From NCBI GenBank assembly GCA_038257655.1, contig JBBSJC010000112.1, forward strand, positions 1 to 17,348: DNA of 17,348 nucleotides, written 5' to 3'. The notes below the pieces were generated by a model. It did not search any database. It had not been told where the DNA came from and saw only the letters and a list, made by a program, of their open reading frames with translations. Numbering within the stretch: the stretch's first letter is position 1; every line of letters starts with the position of its first letter. The stretch is from DASUME01 sp038257655. GTDB lineage: Bacteria > Myxococcota_A > Polyangia > Polyangiales > DASUME01. Shown piece after piece: positions 6,436-13,001 of the stretch. The position numbers were made by a program, and so were the translations under genes.

Positions 6436-8663
6436 GGCCGTGGCTCGATCCGCACCGTCACGTTGTAGTCGGGCGTCAGGCTATGGGGGTCGAGCTTGCC
6501 TGCGGCGAGTAACTGGTTCGATTCCGGCCAGTGCATCTGAGCATTGCCGCGGGCGATCGGCGCTGAAAAGGCCCGACCCTCGAACAGACCGTGGGCGCTG
6601 ACGACGCGGATCGGTTGATCGTGCTTGAGGCCGCGAGCTTTGAGATCGTCAGGATGCATGAATAGATGATCGCGTGCGGCCCCCGTCAGCTTGTCGACCT
6701 CTGCCTGCACGATGCTGTTGAACTGCTTGCCGCGACGGGTTGAGAGCCGTAGCTCCCCGTCCGCTATCGCGCGTTCGGGCAAGCTGGCAAGCTCTAGTTG
6801 CGCACGCCCACCGGGCAAGGGAAAGACGCCGCCCTCGCACAGCCGCGGGCCGCCCCACTGAAACTGGTCGCCCTGCTGCTTGAGCCGCTCGATACCGCGA
6901 TAACTGGGAACGACGCGGCTGATCTCGTTGCGGATGGCCTGAGCATCTTCAAGTCCGAGACTTGGCGCGCGCTGCGGGAATGCGGCGCGTGCGATGGCGC
7001 AGGGGATCGACCATTCCTCGCGCGCTTCAGCGATGTCGTGGCCCGCGATGTACGGACTGAACACCACGCGCCGTTCGGTCGTGGTTTCTGTGACCCCGCC
7101 GCGATGCTCGTAGCGAGTGCGCGCAGGCAAAACGTACACGACCTCGTTCGGCTCGACGAGCATGGCGTGGGACAAGACGATGTCTTGGTGGATGCGCACG
7201 GCAACGCGGCCGAGCGCGCGCTCGACGCGCTTTGGATCAGGCAAGGTCTCGCGCAGATTGCCGCCCACGTTGTAGAAGAGATCGAGCGCGCCAGCATCGG
7301 CTGCTTCGAGCATCTGGGTGCTGCTCATGCCGACCCGTGCCGGCGGCGCAAAGCCCCAAGCCTCGGCCAAGCGCGCTGCGTTCTCCGGGGTAATTTCCTT
7401 ACCGTCTGGAAAGGCGTTGGCATAGGCGCCCATTTCAGCGCCGCCCTGCACACCTGAGTGTCCGCGGATCGGCATCAGTCCGGTGTGCTCGCGCCCGATG
7501 AACCCTTTGAGCAGACCGAGCGTGCACAAGGCCGCCACCGTGTCGGTGCCATGCGCGTGCTGCGTCAGACCCATACTCCACACGAAGACGCCGGTCTTAC
7601 TGTTTGCGAGCAGCTCTGCAAACTCGCTGACTTGGGCATGGGTCGAGCCCGAAGACTTGATCAGCGTAGCGAGATCGCACTGCTCTAAGCTCGCCTTCAA
7701 CGCTTCAAAGCCCTGCGTGTGCTCCGCGACGAAGGCGTGATCGATCGCGCCTCGTTCGATCAACAGCTTCTGCACCGCTTGCAGAAATGCCAGGTCGCCA
7801 CCGGTTGACACTTGAAAAAAACGATCGCTTATCACACTGCCAAACAGCGCACTCTGGGGTGTGGATGGTACCCAGTAGCGCGCCATGCCGGGCTCTTGGT
7901 AGGTATTGACGGTGACCACGCGCGTGCCGAGCTTTTTCGCTTCGTGCAGGTACTTGATCGCCACCGGCTGATCGTTGGCAGGGTTGGAACCAAAGAAGAC
8001 AATCAGATCGGTGCCGTACCAATCCTTGTAGGAACACGTGGACGCGCTGACACCGAGCGTGCGCTTCATCGCGGCGGTCGAGGGGCTGTGGCAAAGGCGC
8101 GCTGCGTTGTCGATGTGAGGACTGCCGAGAAAGCGCATCACCTTTTGCGCCGCGTAGTAGACCTCGTTCGTGATGCCGCGCGCCGTCATGAACATCGCCA
8201 TGCGCTCAGGATGCGTGACCCGCACGCGGGCTCCGAGCTCGTGCACCGCTTCGTCCCAGCTGATGCGGGTAAAGCCCGGCTCGCCACGCCGTCTGCGCAA
8301 GGGATAGGGGATACGCCCGAGCGCGCGCAGGGCCTTACCATTCAAGGCTTCGAGCGCTTGAGCATCGCCCAGGTGCGCGTCAGCGAGCGGGCCTATCGTA
8401 TTGAGTCGTAACAAGTTCAGTCTGACAGCGCACAGATGGGTGCCCTTGAGCGTCCAATCAGACAGGCCACTCGTACCGAGCGCGCAGCCGTCGCATACGC
8501 CCCGGGTCAGCACGCGATAGGCATGGCCCAACGCATCGCGATTCTCCCAGGCGATGCGCGCCATCTCCAGGAAATGCCGCGGTTTCTGCAGGCCTACGCC
8601 AAAGGGGATGAGGCTTGCTACGCGGGGACGCGCACGCCGGAGGGGCACCAGGGCTTCGGACAT
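6432..8663 (-). CDS. FdhF/YdeP-type molybdopterin (bis-MGD) oxidoreductase, catalytic subunit
   Basis: The 743-aa product is a DMSO-reductase-superfamily catalytic subunit closest to the FdhF/YdeP group. Near the N-terminus GVCDGCALGTSGLSDW gives C57 and C60, followed by C78 in THLCAVRLN. The position of the usual third cluster cysteine is Thr64, so the Fe-S site is three-Cys, as in YdeP-like proteins. NAARLCHSPSTAAMKR puts Cys191 where E. coli FdhH has the Mo-ligating selenocysteine; there is no in-frame UGA. GSNPANDQPVAIKYLHEAKK and the C-terminal molydop-binding region (PDDLKARGLKHDQPIRVVS) complete the fold. There is no Tat signal, so it should be cytoplasmic. The frame stays open to 9017, but that extension is antisense to speD and unlike any family, so I use ATG 8663, which has TATACC seven bases upstream and no Shine-Dalgarno. 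Formate is a plausible substrate, not proven; no electron-transfer subunit is adjacent. Confidence 0.9.
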   Translation of the reverse strand: MSEALVPLRRARPRVASLIPFGVGLQKPRHFLEMARIAWENRDALGHAYRVLTRGVCDGCALGTSGLSDWTLKGTHLCAVRLNLLRLNTIGPLADAHLGDAQALEALNGKALRALGRIPYPLRRRRGEPGFTRISWDEAVHELGARVRVTHPERMAMFMTARGITNEVYYAAQKVMRFLGSPHIDNAARLCHSPSTAAMKRTLGVSASTCSYKDWYGTDLIVFFGSNPANDQPVAIKYLHEAKKLGTRVVTVNTYQEPGMARYWVPSTPQSALFGSVISDRFFQVSTGGDLAFLQAVQKLLIERGAIDHAFVAEHTQGFEALKASLEQCDLATLIKSSGSTHAQVSEFAELLANSKTGVFVWSMGLTQHAHGTDTVAALCTLGLLKGFIGREHTGLMPIRGHSGVQGGAEMGAYANAFPDGKEITPENAARLAEAWGFAPPARVGMSSTQMLEAADAGALDLFYNVGGNLRETLPDPKRVERALGRVAVRIHQDIVLSHAMLVEPNEVVYVLPARTRYEHRGGVTETTTERRVVFSPYIAGHDIAEAREEWSIPCAIARAAFPQRAPSLGLEDAQAIRNEISRVVPSYRGIERLKQQGDQFQWGGPRLCEGGVFPLPGGRAQLELASLPERAIADGELRLSTRRGKQFNSIVQAEVDKLTGAARDHLFMHPDDLKARGLKHDQPIRVVSAHGLFEGRAFSAPIARGNAQMHWPESNQLLAAGKLDPHSLTPDYNVTVRIEPRP

Positions 8664-8670
8664 GCCAATC

Positions 8671-8676
8671 GGTATA
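8671..8676 (-). promoter_or_regulatory. -10-like hexamer of the oxidoreductase-fdhD operon
   Basis: TATACC on the minus strand ends seven bases before the ATG at 8663. There is no Shine-Dalgarno in that gap, so transcription would start at or next to the ATG (leaderless). The -35 region is weak, and this is a motif match only. Confidence 0.4.
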
Positions 8677-8707
8677 GCGCCTTCTGCCAGGCTCTGGTGC
8701 GCCAGTC

Positions 8708-8736
8708 TTGACGTGGTGTGAGCGCACTGCGACCCT
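8708..8736 (+). promoter_or_regulatory. Putative promoter of speD
   Basis: TTGACG (8708-8713), a 17-base spacer and GACCCT (8731-8736) are followed by seven bases and the speD ATG. The -35 is good and the -10 keeps only the A at position 2 and T at position 6. No Shine-Dalgarno fits between, consistent with a leaderless transcript. The divergent oxidoreductase promoter lies within the same 80 bases. Confidence 0.45.
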
Positions 8737-8743
8737 CGCGGCG

Positions 8744-9163
8744 ATGGACACGCGGGGCACGCACTTGCTCGTGGAGATACGGGGCGCGGAATGTCACGGG
8801 CTCGATGACTCCACGTTGATCGAAAAGTTACTGACTGAGGCGGCCATTCGCGCGGGGGCCCGCGTGATCCAAGCAGCTTTTCATCGCTTCCAACCTGAGG
8901 GTGTGACGGGCTTTCTGCTGCTGGAAGAAAGCCACTTTTCGATTCACACCTGGCCGACCGACGGCTACGCGGCCGTTGACTTTTACACGTGCGGCGATGC
9001 CGACCCACAGCGGGCAATGGCCTTCCTTGCCCAAGGTTTGGGCGCTACCCATGTCGAGTGGTTGAGCGTTCGGCGCGGTGCACGAAGCTCGAACGAGTCG
9101 GGTGATCAATCTCCTACGATGCAAGTGTCAGGCGACGCCTGGCGGCCGCCAAAGCGCGCTTGA
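8744..9163 (+). CDS. speD: S-adenosylmethionine decarboxylase proenzyme (prokaryotic class 1B)
   Basis: The 139-aa product decarboxylates S-adenosylmethionine to give the aminopropyl donor for spermidine synthesis. The family is made as a proenzyme that cleaves itself to create a pyruvoyl cofactor. LLLEESHFSIHTWPTDGYAA contains the Glu62-Ser63 cleavage site, His68 and, further on, Cys83 in FYTCG. These fall at exactly the numbers known for the Thermotoga maritima enzyme, which strongly supports the ATG at 8744 over the TTG at 8708. GTHLLVEIRGAECHGL is the usual N-terminal strand. The C-terminal 20 or so residues after VEWLSVRRG are polar and poorly conserved in type. No speE spermidine synthase is nearby. 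It is transcribed divergently from the molybdoenzyme operon. Confidence 0.96.
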   Translation: MDTRGTHLLVEIRGAECHGLDDSTLIEKLLTEAAIRAGARVIQAAFHRFQPEGVTGFLLLEESHFSIHTWPTDGYAAVDFYTCGDADPQRAMAFLAQGLGATHVEWLSVRRGARSSNESGDQSPTMQVSGDAWRPPKRA

Positions 9164-9182
9164 ACCCGCGCGCGGGCTTGTC

Positions 9183-9191
9183 TGCTATCGT
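9183..9191 (+). promoter_or_regulatory. Extended -10-like motif before the two-TM protein gene
   Basis: TGCTATCGT reads as TGn followed by TATCGT, nine bases before the GTG at 9201. TTGAAC lies upstream at 9160-9165, at the end of speD, but its spacing to TATCGT is 20, longer than usual. This supports a separate, near-leaderless transcript starting just before 9201. Confidence 0.35.
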
Positions 9192-9200
9192 CGGCCCGCC

Positions 9201-10004
9201 GTGCGCGCCCTGGCCATTCGCATCTTTCGCATTTTCGCTATCGCCCTCTTGGCGTACGTGGCGATCGCCTGGGCCTATCAGAGTGGACGATTGTGGCTCG
9301 GCTATACGATTGCCGTCGCGATCCTCAGCGCCTGGCTCGGCTTTAGCCTGTTGCGGATCGGTAAGACGGCGCGCGCACGCCGTGAGGCGCGTTGGGAAGA
9401 GGCGATCTTCGACGGCCTCAAACGCACGCGGGTGATCCACGAGGTGCAGCGTGCAATCAAGAAGCTGACGCCGGTGCGCCAACGCTCACGGGTCGAGCAT
9501 GCCAAGTTGAGCATCCTGTTGGCCGAGCTACTTGACGCTCAGGGCGATTATCCCGAAGCGATGGCGGCAGTAGACAGCCTGGCCCTGGACGCCTTGCCGC
9601 CGCTTGAAGCGGGTCTCGTGCGACACACCCGCGCTGTCACCCATCTGCGCGGCGGCGATGCCCCAGGCGCCCTGCGCGCGCTCGCCGCACGCGCGTTATC
9701 CGGCGATCGCGAGCTCGATCAGCGTCTGACCCTACTTGAAGCTTATGCGCAGATCGAAGCAGGCCAGATCGAGCAGGGCCTACACACGGCCGACGAGATC
9801 GCCCGTCAGCAAGGCATCGACGCCAGCGTGGTCACCGAAGCGCGCGTGGTGCGCGCAGCGGCCCTCGATGCGTTGGGCCGGCGCGAAGAAGCGCTGGTGA
9901 TGTTGGCCGCGCTAGGTCGCGACGCGCTGGCACCGTTATCCGAGCTGGGGCATCCGCGCGTCAGGTCGCTTGCGCAAACCGTGCTCGACGGCTTTGCGGG
10001 CTAG
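9201..10004 (+). CDS. Membrane-anchored helical-repeat (TPR-like) protein
   Basis: I do not recognise a named family. From GTG 9201 the product is 267 aa, with two transmembrane segments (about residues 8-26 and 31-51) and a Lys/Arg-rich stretch, then about 200 residues of paired amphipathic helices. The Ala/Leu-rich pattern, with repeats such as LLAELLDAQGDYPEAMAAVDSLALD and YAQIEAGQIEQGLHTADEIA, resembles tetratricopeptide repeats, so it probably docks other proteins on the cytoplasmic face. The frame is open back to 9078, but those 41 codons overlap speD and are Arg/Cys-rich without family character. GTG 9201 follows an extended -10 motif and begins the hydrophobic helix directly. It ends 22 bases before the large inverted repeat and is convergent with the lipoprotein gene. 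Confidence 0.75.
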   Translation: MRALAIRIFRIFAIALLAYVAIAWAYQSGRLWLGYTIAVAILSAWLGFSLLRIGKTARARREARWEEAIFDGLKRTRVIHEVQRAIKKLTPVRQRSRVEHAKLSILLAELLDAQGDYPEAMAAVDSLALDALPPLEAGLVRHTRAVTHLRGGDAPGALRALAARALSGDRELDQRLTLLEAYAQIEAGQIEQGLHTADEIARQQGIDASVVTEARVVRAAALDALGRREEALVMLAALGRDALAPLSELGHPRVRSLAQTVLDGFAG

Positions 10005-10026
10005 AGCCCCCGTTCGGTGCTCTAGC

Positions 10027-10191
10027 CTCAGCGACTGCCGCAAAACAATCAGATCGCCTCGACGCCGATGCATCCCCGTCGGCGGCGCTGAAAATTCTCC
10101 AGATACAGAGAGTATCCTTGCGAATTTTCATCACCACCGACGGGGCGCCTCGACGCCGATCCGACCTGATTGTTTCGCGGCAGTCGCTCAG
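10027..10191 (-). repeat. 165-base interrupted inverted repeat at the lipoprotein gene's 3' end
   Basis: The outer arms 10027-10052 and 10166-10191 match as inverted repeats at 24 of 26 positions. Inner arms pair CCCCGTCGG (10074-10082) with CCGACGGGG (10137-10145), and GAAAATTC (10090-10097) with GAATTTTC (10122-10129). The apex is GATAC-AGAGA-GTATC (10102-10116). Between outer and inner arms each side carries the same 15-mer CGCCTCGACGCCGAT in direct, not inverted, orientation (10055-10069, 10146-10160). Four imperfect positions (10042/10176, 10083/10136, 10086/10133, 10101/10117) are A/C on the plus strand and G-U wobbles on the minus strand, so the fold is best as minus-strand RNA. The lipoprotein stop codon (10188-10190) lies inside the first arm. 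It may act as terminator, 3'-end stabiliser or a mobile repeat; no T tract follows. Confidence 0.85.
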
Positions 10192-12758
10192 TCGAAGCAC
10201 AAATTCGGAATATCGAAGCCCGCAAGCCCCGCGCTACCGGCCGGGGTCCCTGCGCCACCCTGGACGTCCAAGGTTCCGCTATTCTGTCCGAGCGTTTGCT
10301 GGCTGTGCAGCGCGATCGTGCCGCCCTCGCCGCCCACCGCTCCGTCGCCGCCGTGGGCACTCAGTGCCGCGCTGTTCTGAACGGCCTGTGCTTCGATGCT
10401 GATGCAGCCGCCGTAGCCGCCCTGCTCGTTGTTGGCATTGAGCGCATCGGCGCCATCGGCGCTCAGTGTGGCGCTGTTCCGCACGCTGCCAAGCGCGCTA
10501 CGCAGTACGATAGAGCCGCCGCCGGGCACAATCTCCTCGCTCGATCCCGAGCCTCCGCTCGCCGTCAGACTGCCTGACGAGGTCAGATCGCCGCGCGTTG
10601 CAAGCAGTGCCGAACCTGCCTGTCCGGCCGATCCGCTGCCGTCAGTCGCGTTGCCGCCTGCAAGATTGTGATCGCCTGCGATGATCAAGCTCGGAAAGCC
10701 CTCGGGCAGCTCGCTGCCGACGACGACGTTGGCGCTTGAAAGCTCTAACTGGAGTAGCCCGCCGGGGCCCCCGCCGTAGCCACTGCCGCCGCCCAAATTC
10801 ATCGGCACGTTCACCAGCAAACGTCGCGGCGTCGGGACGTCGACAAAGCTTTGGATGCTCACTGCACCGCCTTGGCCGCCAGCGCCAACCCCCGTTGCGC
10901 TACCGCCCTGCGCTTGCAGTGTCTGGTAGCCGAGAAGCTCCGCTACGGAGCTCTGTCCGGTGCAGTTGCGCAGGGTCAAACCCCCTCCCTGACCGCCCGG
11001 GGCACCACTGCTGGTTGCCGTACCGCCCGCTGCGAGGATGCTTCCTGACAAGGACAGCCGGGCATCGGGGAGCGGAGCATTGACGCTGCTGAGCACGCTG
11101 GCCGAGATGCTGCCGCCTGCCCCGACTGCGACGGGCCCGCTGCCCCCGTTGGCACGCAGCTCGCCGCTGCTCGTGAGGCTCGCCAACGTGGCCAATAGCT
11201 GCACGACGCCGCCCGCGCCGCCGCTGCATTGGCCCGTCAGACAGGTTGTCCCGGTTTCCACACCCCCGCTCGCATCGAGCAGACCGCGGTTGCGCAGGTC
11301 GAGGGGACGACTGCCGACCTGATCATTGCCCAGCACAATCGCGCCGCCCGGCCCGCCGCCTAGCAGACCATCGCCGCCGGTGGCATCGATCTCAGCTGCA
11401 TTCCAGACACCTCCCGACTGCGCGATCACGCGCACGGTGCCGCCCGCTCCGCCCACTGTCGTGGAGTCGGCACCTGACGCATCGATCTTACCTTCTACGA
11501 CCACGCGCCCTTGCGCGCCGAGGCTGACGGGCGACCCGGGAACGCCCGTCGCCCCGCCCTGGGCGAGCAGGTTTCCTTGAAAGACGAGCTGACTTGTAGC
11601 GGCGAGCGTCACACGATTGACGCGACCGGCAACGATCGGCGTGGCATCGATCACACCCGCGCTACTGACCACGAGCTGACGTGCGCCCAGCTGCAGAGCA
11701 CGCGCTCCGCTAGCGAGCGTCAGCGTACCGAGAACTTCTACATCGCGCGTAAACTGCAGCGCTGCCTGCGCCCGAGGCATGGTCAGTATCGCGCCCGCTT
11801 CGATGCGCAAACCGGTGACGACCTCATCCGCCCTGCCCGACCACCTTACGATCTGACTGTTGGCGCTCGCGTAGTAATATTGGCCGATCACGGGAGCAAG
11901 TGCGTCCTCGCGCACCTGCAATGTGGTTGCGCTCGATACCACGAACGGGTTTGCGCCGAGATCGAGCGTCAATGTCGGCGCCGTGAAGGAAGCATCGGCG
12001 ACACCGGTCGTTGCGAGCTTGGTCACGGCAGGCACGCACTGATCGGAGGTGTCCCCCGGCATCGAAAGCTGGCCGCCTGCGCCGGCCAAGGCCGCGTTGG
12101 CATTCCCCCCTCGCAAATCGATCGTCGCTGTCCCGACCGGCTCCGCTGGCGGCGTCAGTGGTTCGCCGCGCACGGGAGGGCTTGCGTTGCAGCTGATGTA
12201 ACTGGTGTCGACCTCGCCATCGTCGAGCACCGCGTTGTTTGCCACACCCATGCCGCCACCGCCGTCGTCGGCTCCCGCTTCGATGCGCTGGCCACCGTAA
12301 ATACACTCGCTGCTTCCGACCGGAATCGCCACGGCGCGCGTGAGCACCGGATGCTCGCACACGAGCTGCGTCTGATCGATCTCCGGATCAGACAGTAAGG
12401 CGTTCCCGTCGTCGTCGAGGCCGGTGTGAATCGCCACGCCGCCCGCCGGACACTGCACGCTGCCCAGCGGAAGCGCATCAACGCGCGTGAGCAGCTGTGG
12501 ATTGTCCGGGTCCGCGCGCGTATCGCCCGAGCACACCACGACCGGCTCGCCCACGATTTCATCATCGTCGAGCTTACCGTCCTTATTGGTATCGGAGCCG
12601 CTCGAGACGACGACACCGCCGTTCTGACATGCTTCGTCTGGGCCCGCTTCTTCGACGCGCGTGAGCTCCTGCGAGTCGAGGCCCTGCGAGCTTTCACCGC
12701 TGCAGCCGGCCAGTAGCCCAAGGATCAAGAAACGATGTCGGGTGATCTTACGGTTCAT
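10188..12758 (-). CDS. Large surface lipoprotein with DUF7151-like Cys/EF-hand modules and Gly-rich repeats
   Basis: The 856-aa product starts MNRKITRHRFLILGLLAGCS, a lipoprotein signal with lipobox LAGC and lipidated Cys19. Three related modules follow at about 32-76, 90-134 and 139-190. Each begins LTR, has two Cys, a GG turn and an acidic loop; the first, DTNKDGKLDDDE, looks like a calcium-binding EF-hand loop. This pattern resembles DUF7151. From about residue 210 to the C-terminus runs a Gly/Ala/Ser-rich region with roughly ten repeats of the form L-x-A-x-GG ... GG-x-GG-x-(V/I)-x-(V/I/L), which suggests a beta-helix or other stacked beta fold. The location is probably the outer-membrane surface. 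GGAG nine bases before the ATG is a usable ribosome binding site. No enzyme motif is visible; an adhesin or matrix role is inference. The mRNA ends in the 10027-10191 structure. Confidence 0.85.
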   Translation of the reverse strand: MNRKITRHRFLILGLLAGCSGESSQGLDSQELTRVEEAGPDEACQNGGVVVSSGSDTNKDGKLDDDEIVGEPVVVCSGDTRADPDNPQLLTRVDALPLGSVQCPAGGVAIHTGLDDDGNALLSDPEIDQTQLVCEHPVLTRAVAIPVGSSECIYGGQRIEAGADDGGGGMGVANNAVLDDGEVDTSYISCNASPPVRGEPLTPPAEPVGTATIDLRGGNANAALAGAGGQLSMPGDTSDQCVPAVTKLATTGVADASFTAPTLTLDLGANPFVVSSATTLQVREDALAPVIGQYYYASANSQIVRWSGRADEVVTGLRIEAGAILTMPRAQAALQFTRDVEVLGTLTLASGARALQLGARQLVVSSAGVIDATPIVAGRVNRVTLAATSQLVFQGNLLAQGGATGVPGSPVSLGAQGRVVVEGKIDASGADSTTVGGAGGTVRVIAQSGGVWNAAEIDATGGDGLLGGGPGGAIVLGNDQVGSRPLDLRNRGLLDASGGVETGTTCLTGQCSGGAGGVVQLLATLASLTSSGELRANGGSGPVAVGAGGSISASVLSSVNAPLPDARLSLSGSILAAGGTATSSGAPGGQGGGLTLRNCTGQSSVAELLGYQTLQAQGGSATGVGAGGQGGAVSIQSFVDVPTPRRLLVNVPMNLGGGSGYGGGPGGLLQLELSSANVVVGSELPEGFPSLIIAGDHNLAGGNATDGSGSAGQAGSALLATRGDLTSSGSLTASGGSGSSEEIVPGGGSIVLRSALGSVRNSATLSADGADALNANNEQGGYGGCISIEAQAVQNSAALSAHGGDGAVGGEGGTIALHSQQTLGQNSGTLDVQGGAGTPAGSAGLAGFDIPNLCFD

Positions 12759-12845
12759 GACGCGTGCTCCAGGCTTGCGGGCGGGGGAAAGAAGGGCCCC
12801 GACCTCGGTCTTACGCGTGAGGCCTAGCCGTTCTCCCCAGGCACG
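12759..12845 (-). other. Leader of the large lipoprotein gene
   Basis: These 87 bases separate the micro-ORF stop from the lipoprotein ATG. They hold GGAG nine bases before the ATG and a run of pyrimidines on the minus strand (CTTCTTTCCCCC). I see no convincing promoter or strong hairpin, so read-through from the dehydrogenase gene is possible. Confidence 0.4.
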
Positions 12846-13001
12846 TCAGCCCGCACCTGCCGGCAGGCGAAAATCCCTGAAAATCAGCACGACTCTGGTG
12901 ATCAATCCCGCATACAGTGCGGCGAGTAGCCCGACGAGCCAGCTGTCGTTGAGCGCAGTCCCAGCAAGATTTGCGCGGAGCACGCAACAACGCTGTGACA
13001 T
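12846..13001 (-). CDS. 51-aa membrane micro-ORF coupled to the dehydrogenase gene
   Basis: The ATG shares its A with the TGA of the upstream dehydrogenase gene (TGATG, 12999-13003), a classic translational-coupling arrangement. The product starts MSQRCCVLRANLAG and has one hydrophobic segment, SWLVGLLAALYAGLI (about residues 20-34), continuing through TRVVLIF, then a basic tail RDFRLP and a short Gly/Ala end. It could be a single-pass membrane peptide. I know no matching family. Third codon positions are roughly two-thirds G or C by hand count, compatible with coding. A perfect 12-base palindrome (12856-12867) lies within its last codons. There is no independent Shine-Dalgarno, as expected for a reinitiating ribosome. 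A chance open frame in the dehydrogenase 3' region remains possible. Confidence 0.45.
   Translation of the reverse strand: MSQRCCVLRANLAGTALNDSWLVGLLAALYAGLITRVVLIFRDFRLPAGAG

Noticed and set aside
8664..9017. N-terminal extension of the oxidoreductase frame by 118 codons
   Set aside because: It runs antisense through speD, is Arg/Pro/Ser-rich and lies beyond the family's usual start.
9078..9200. N-terminal extension of the two-TM protein
   Set aside because: It overlaps the end of speD and contains an extended -10-like motif; the hydrophobic N-terminus begins at GTG 9201.
11511..12398. 295-aa plus-strand open frame
   Set aside because: It is antisense to the large lipoprotein, whose signal peptide, lipobox and repeats are clear. 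High GC content makes such shadow frames common.
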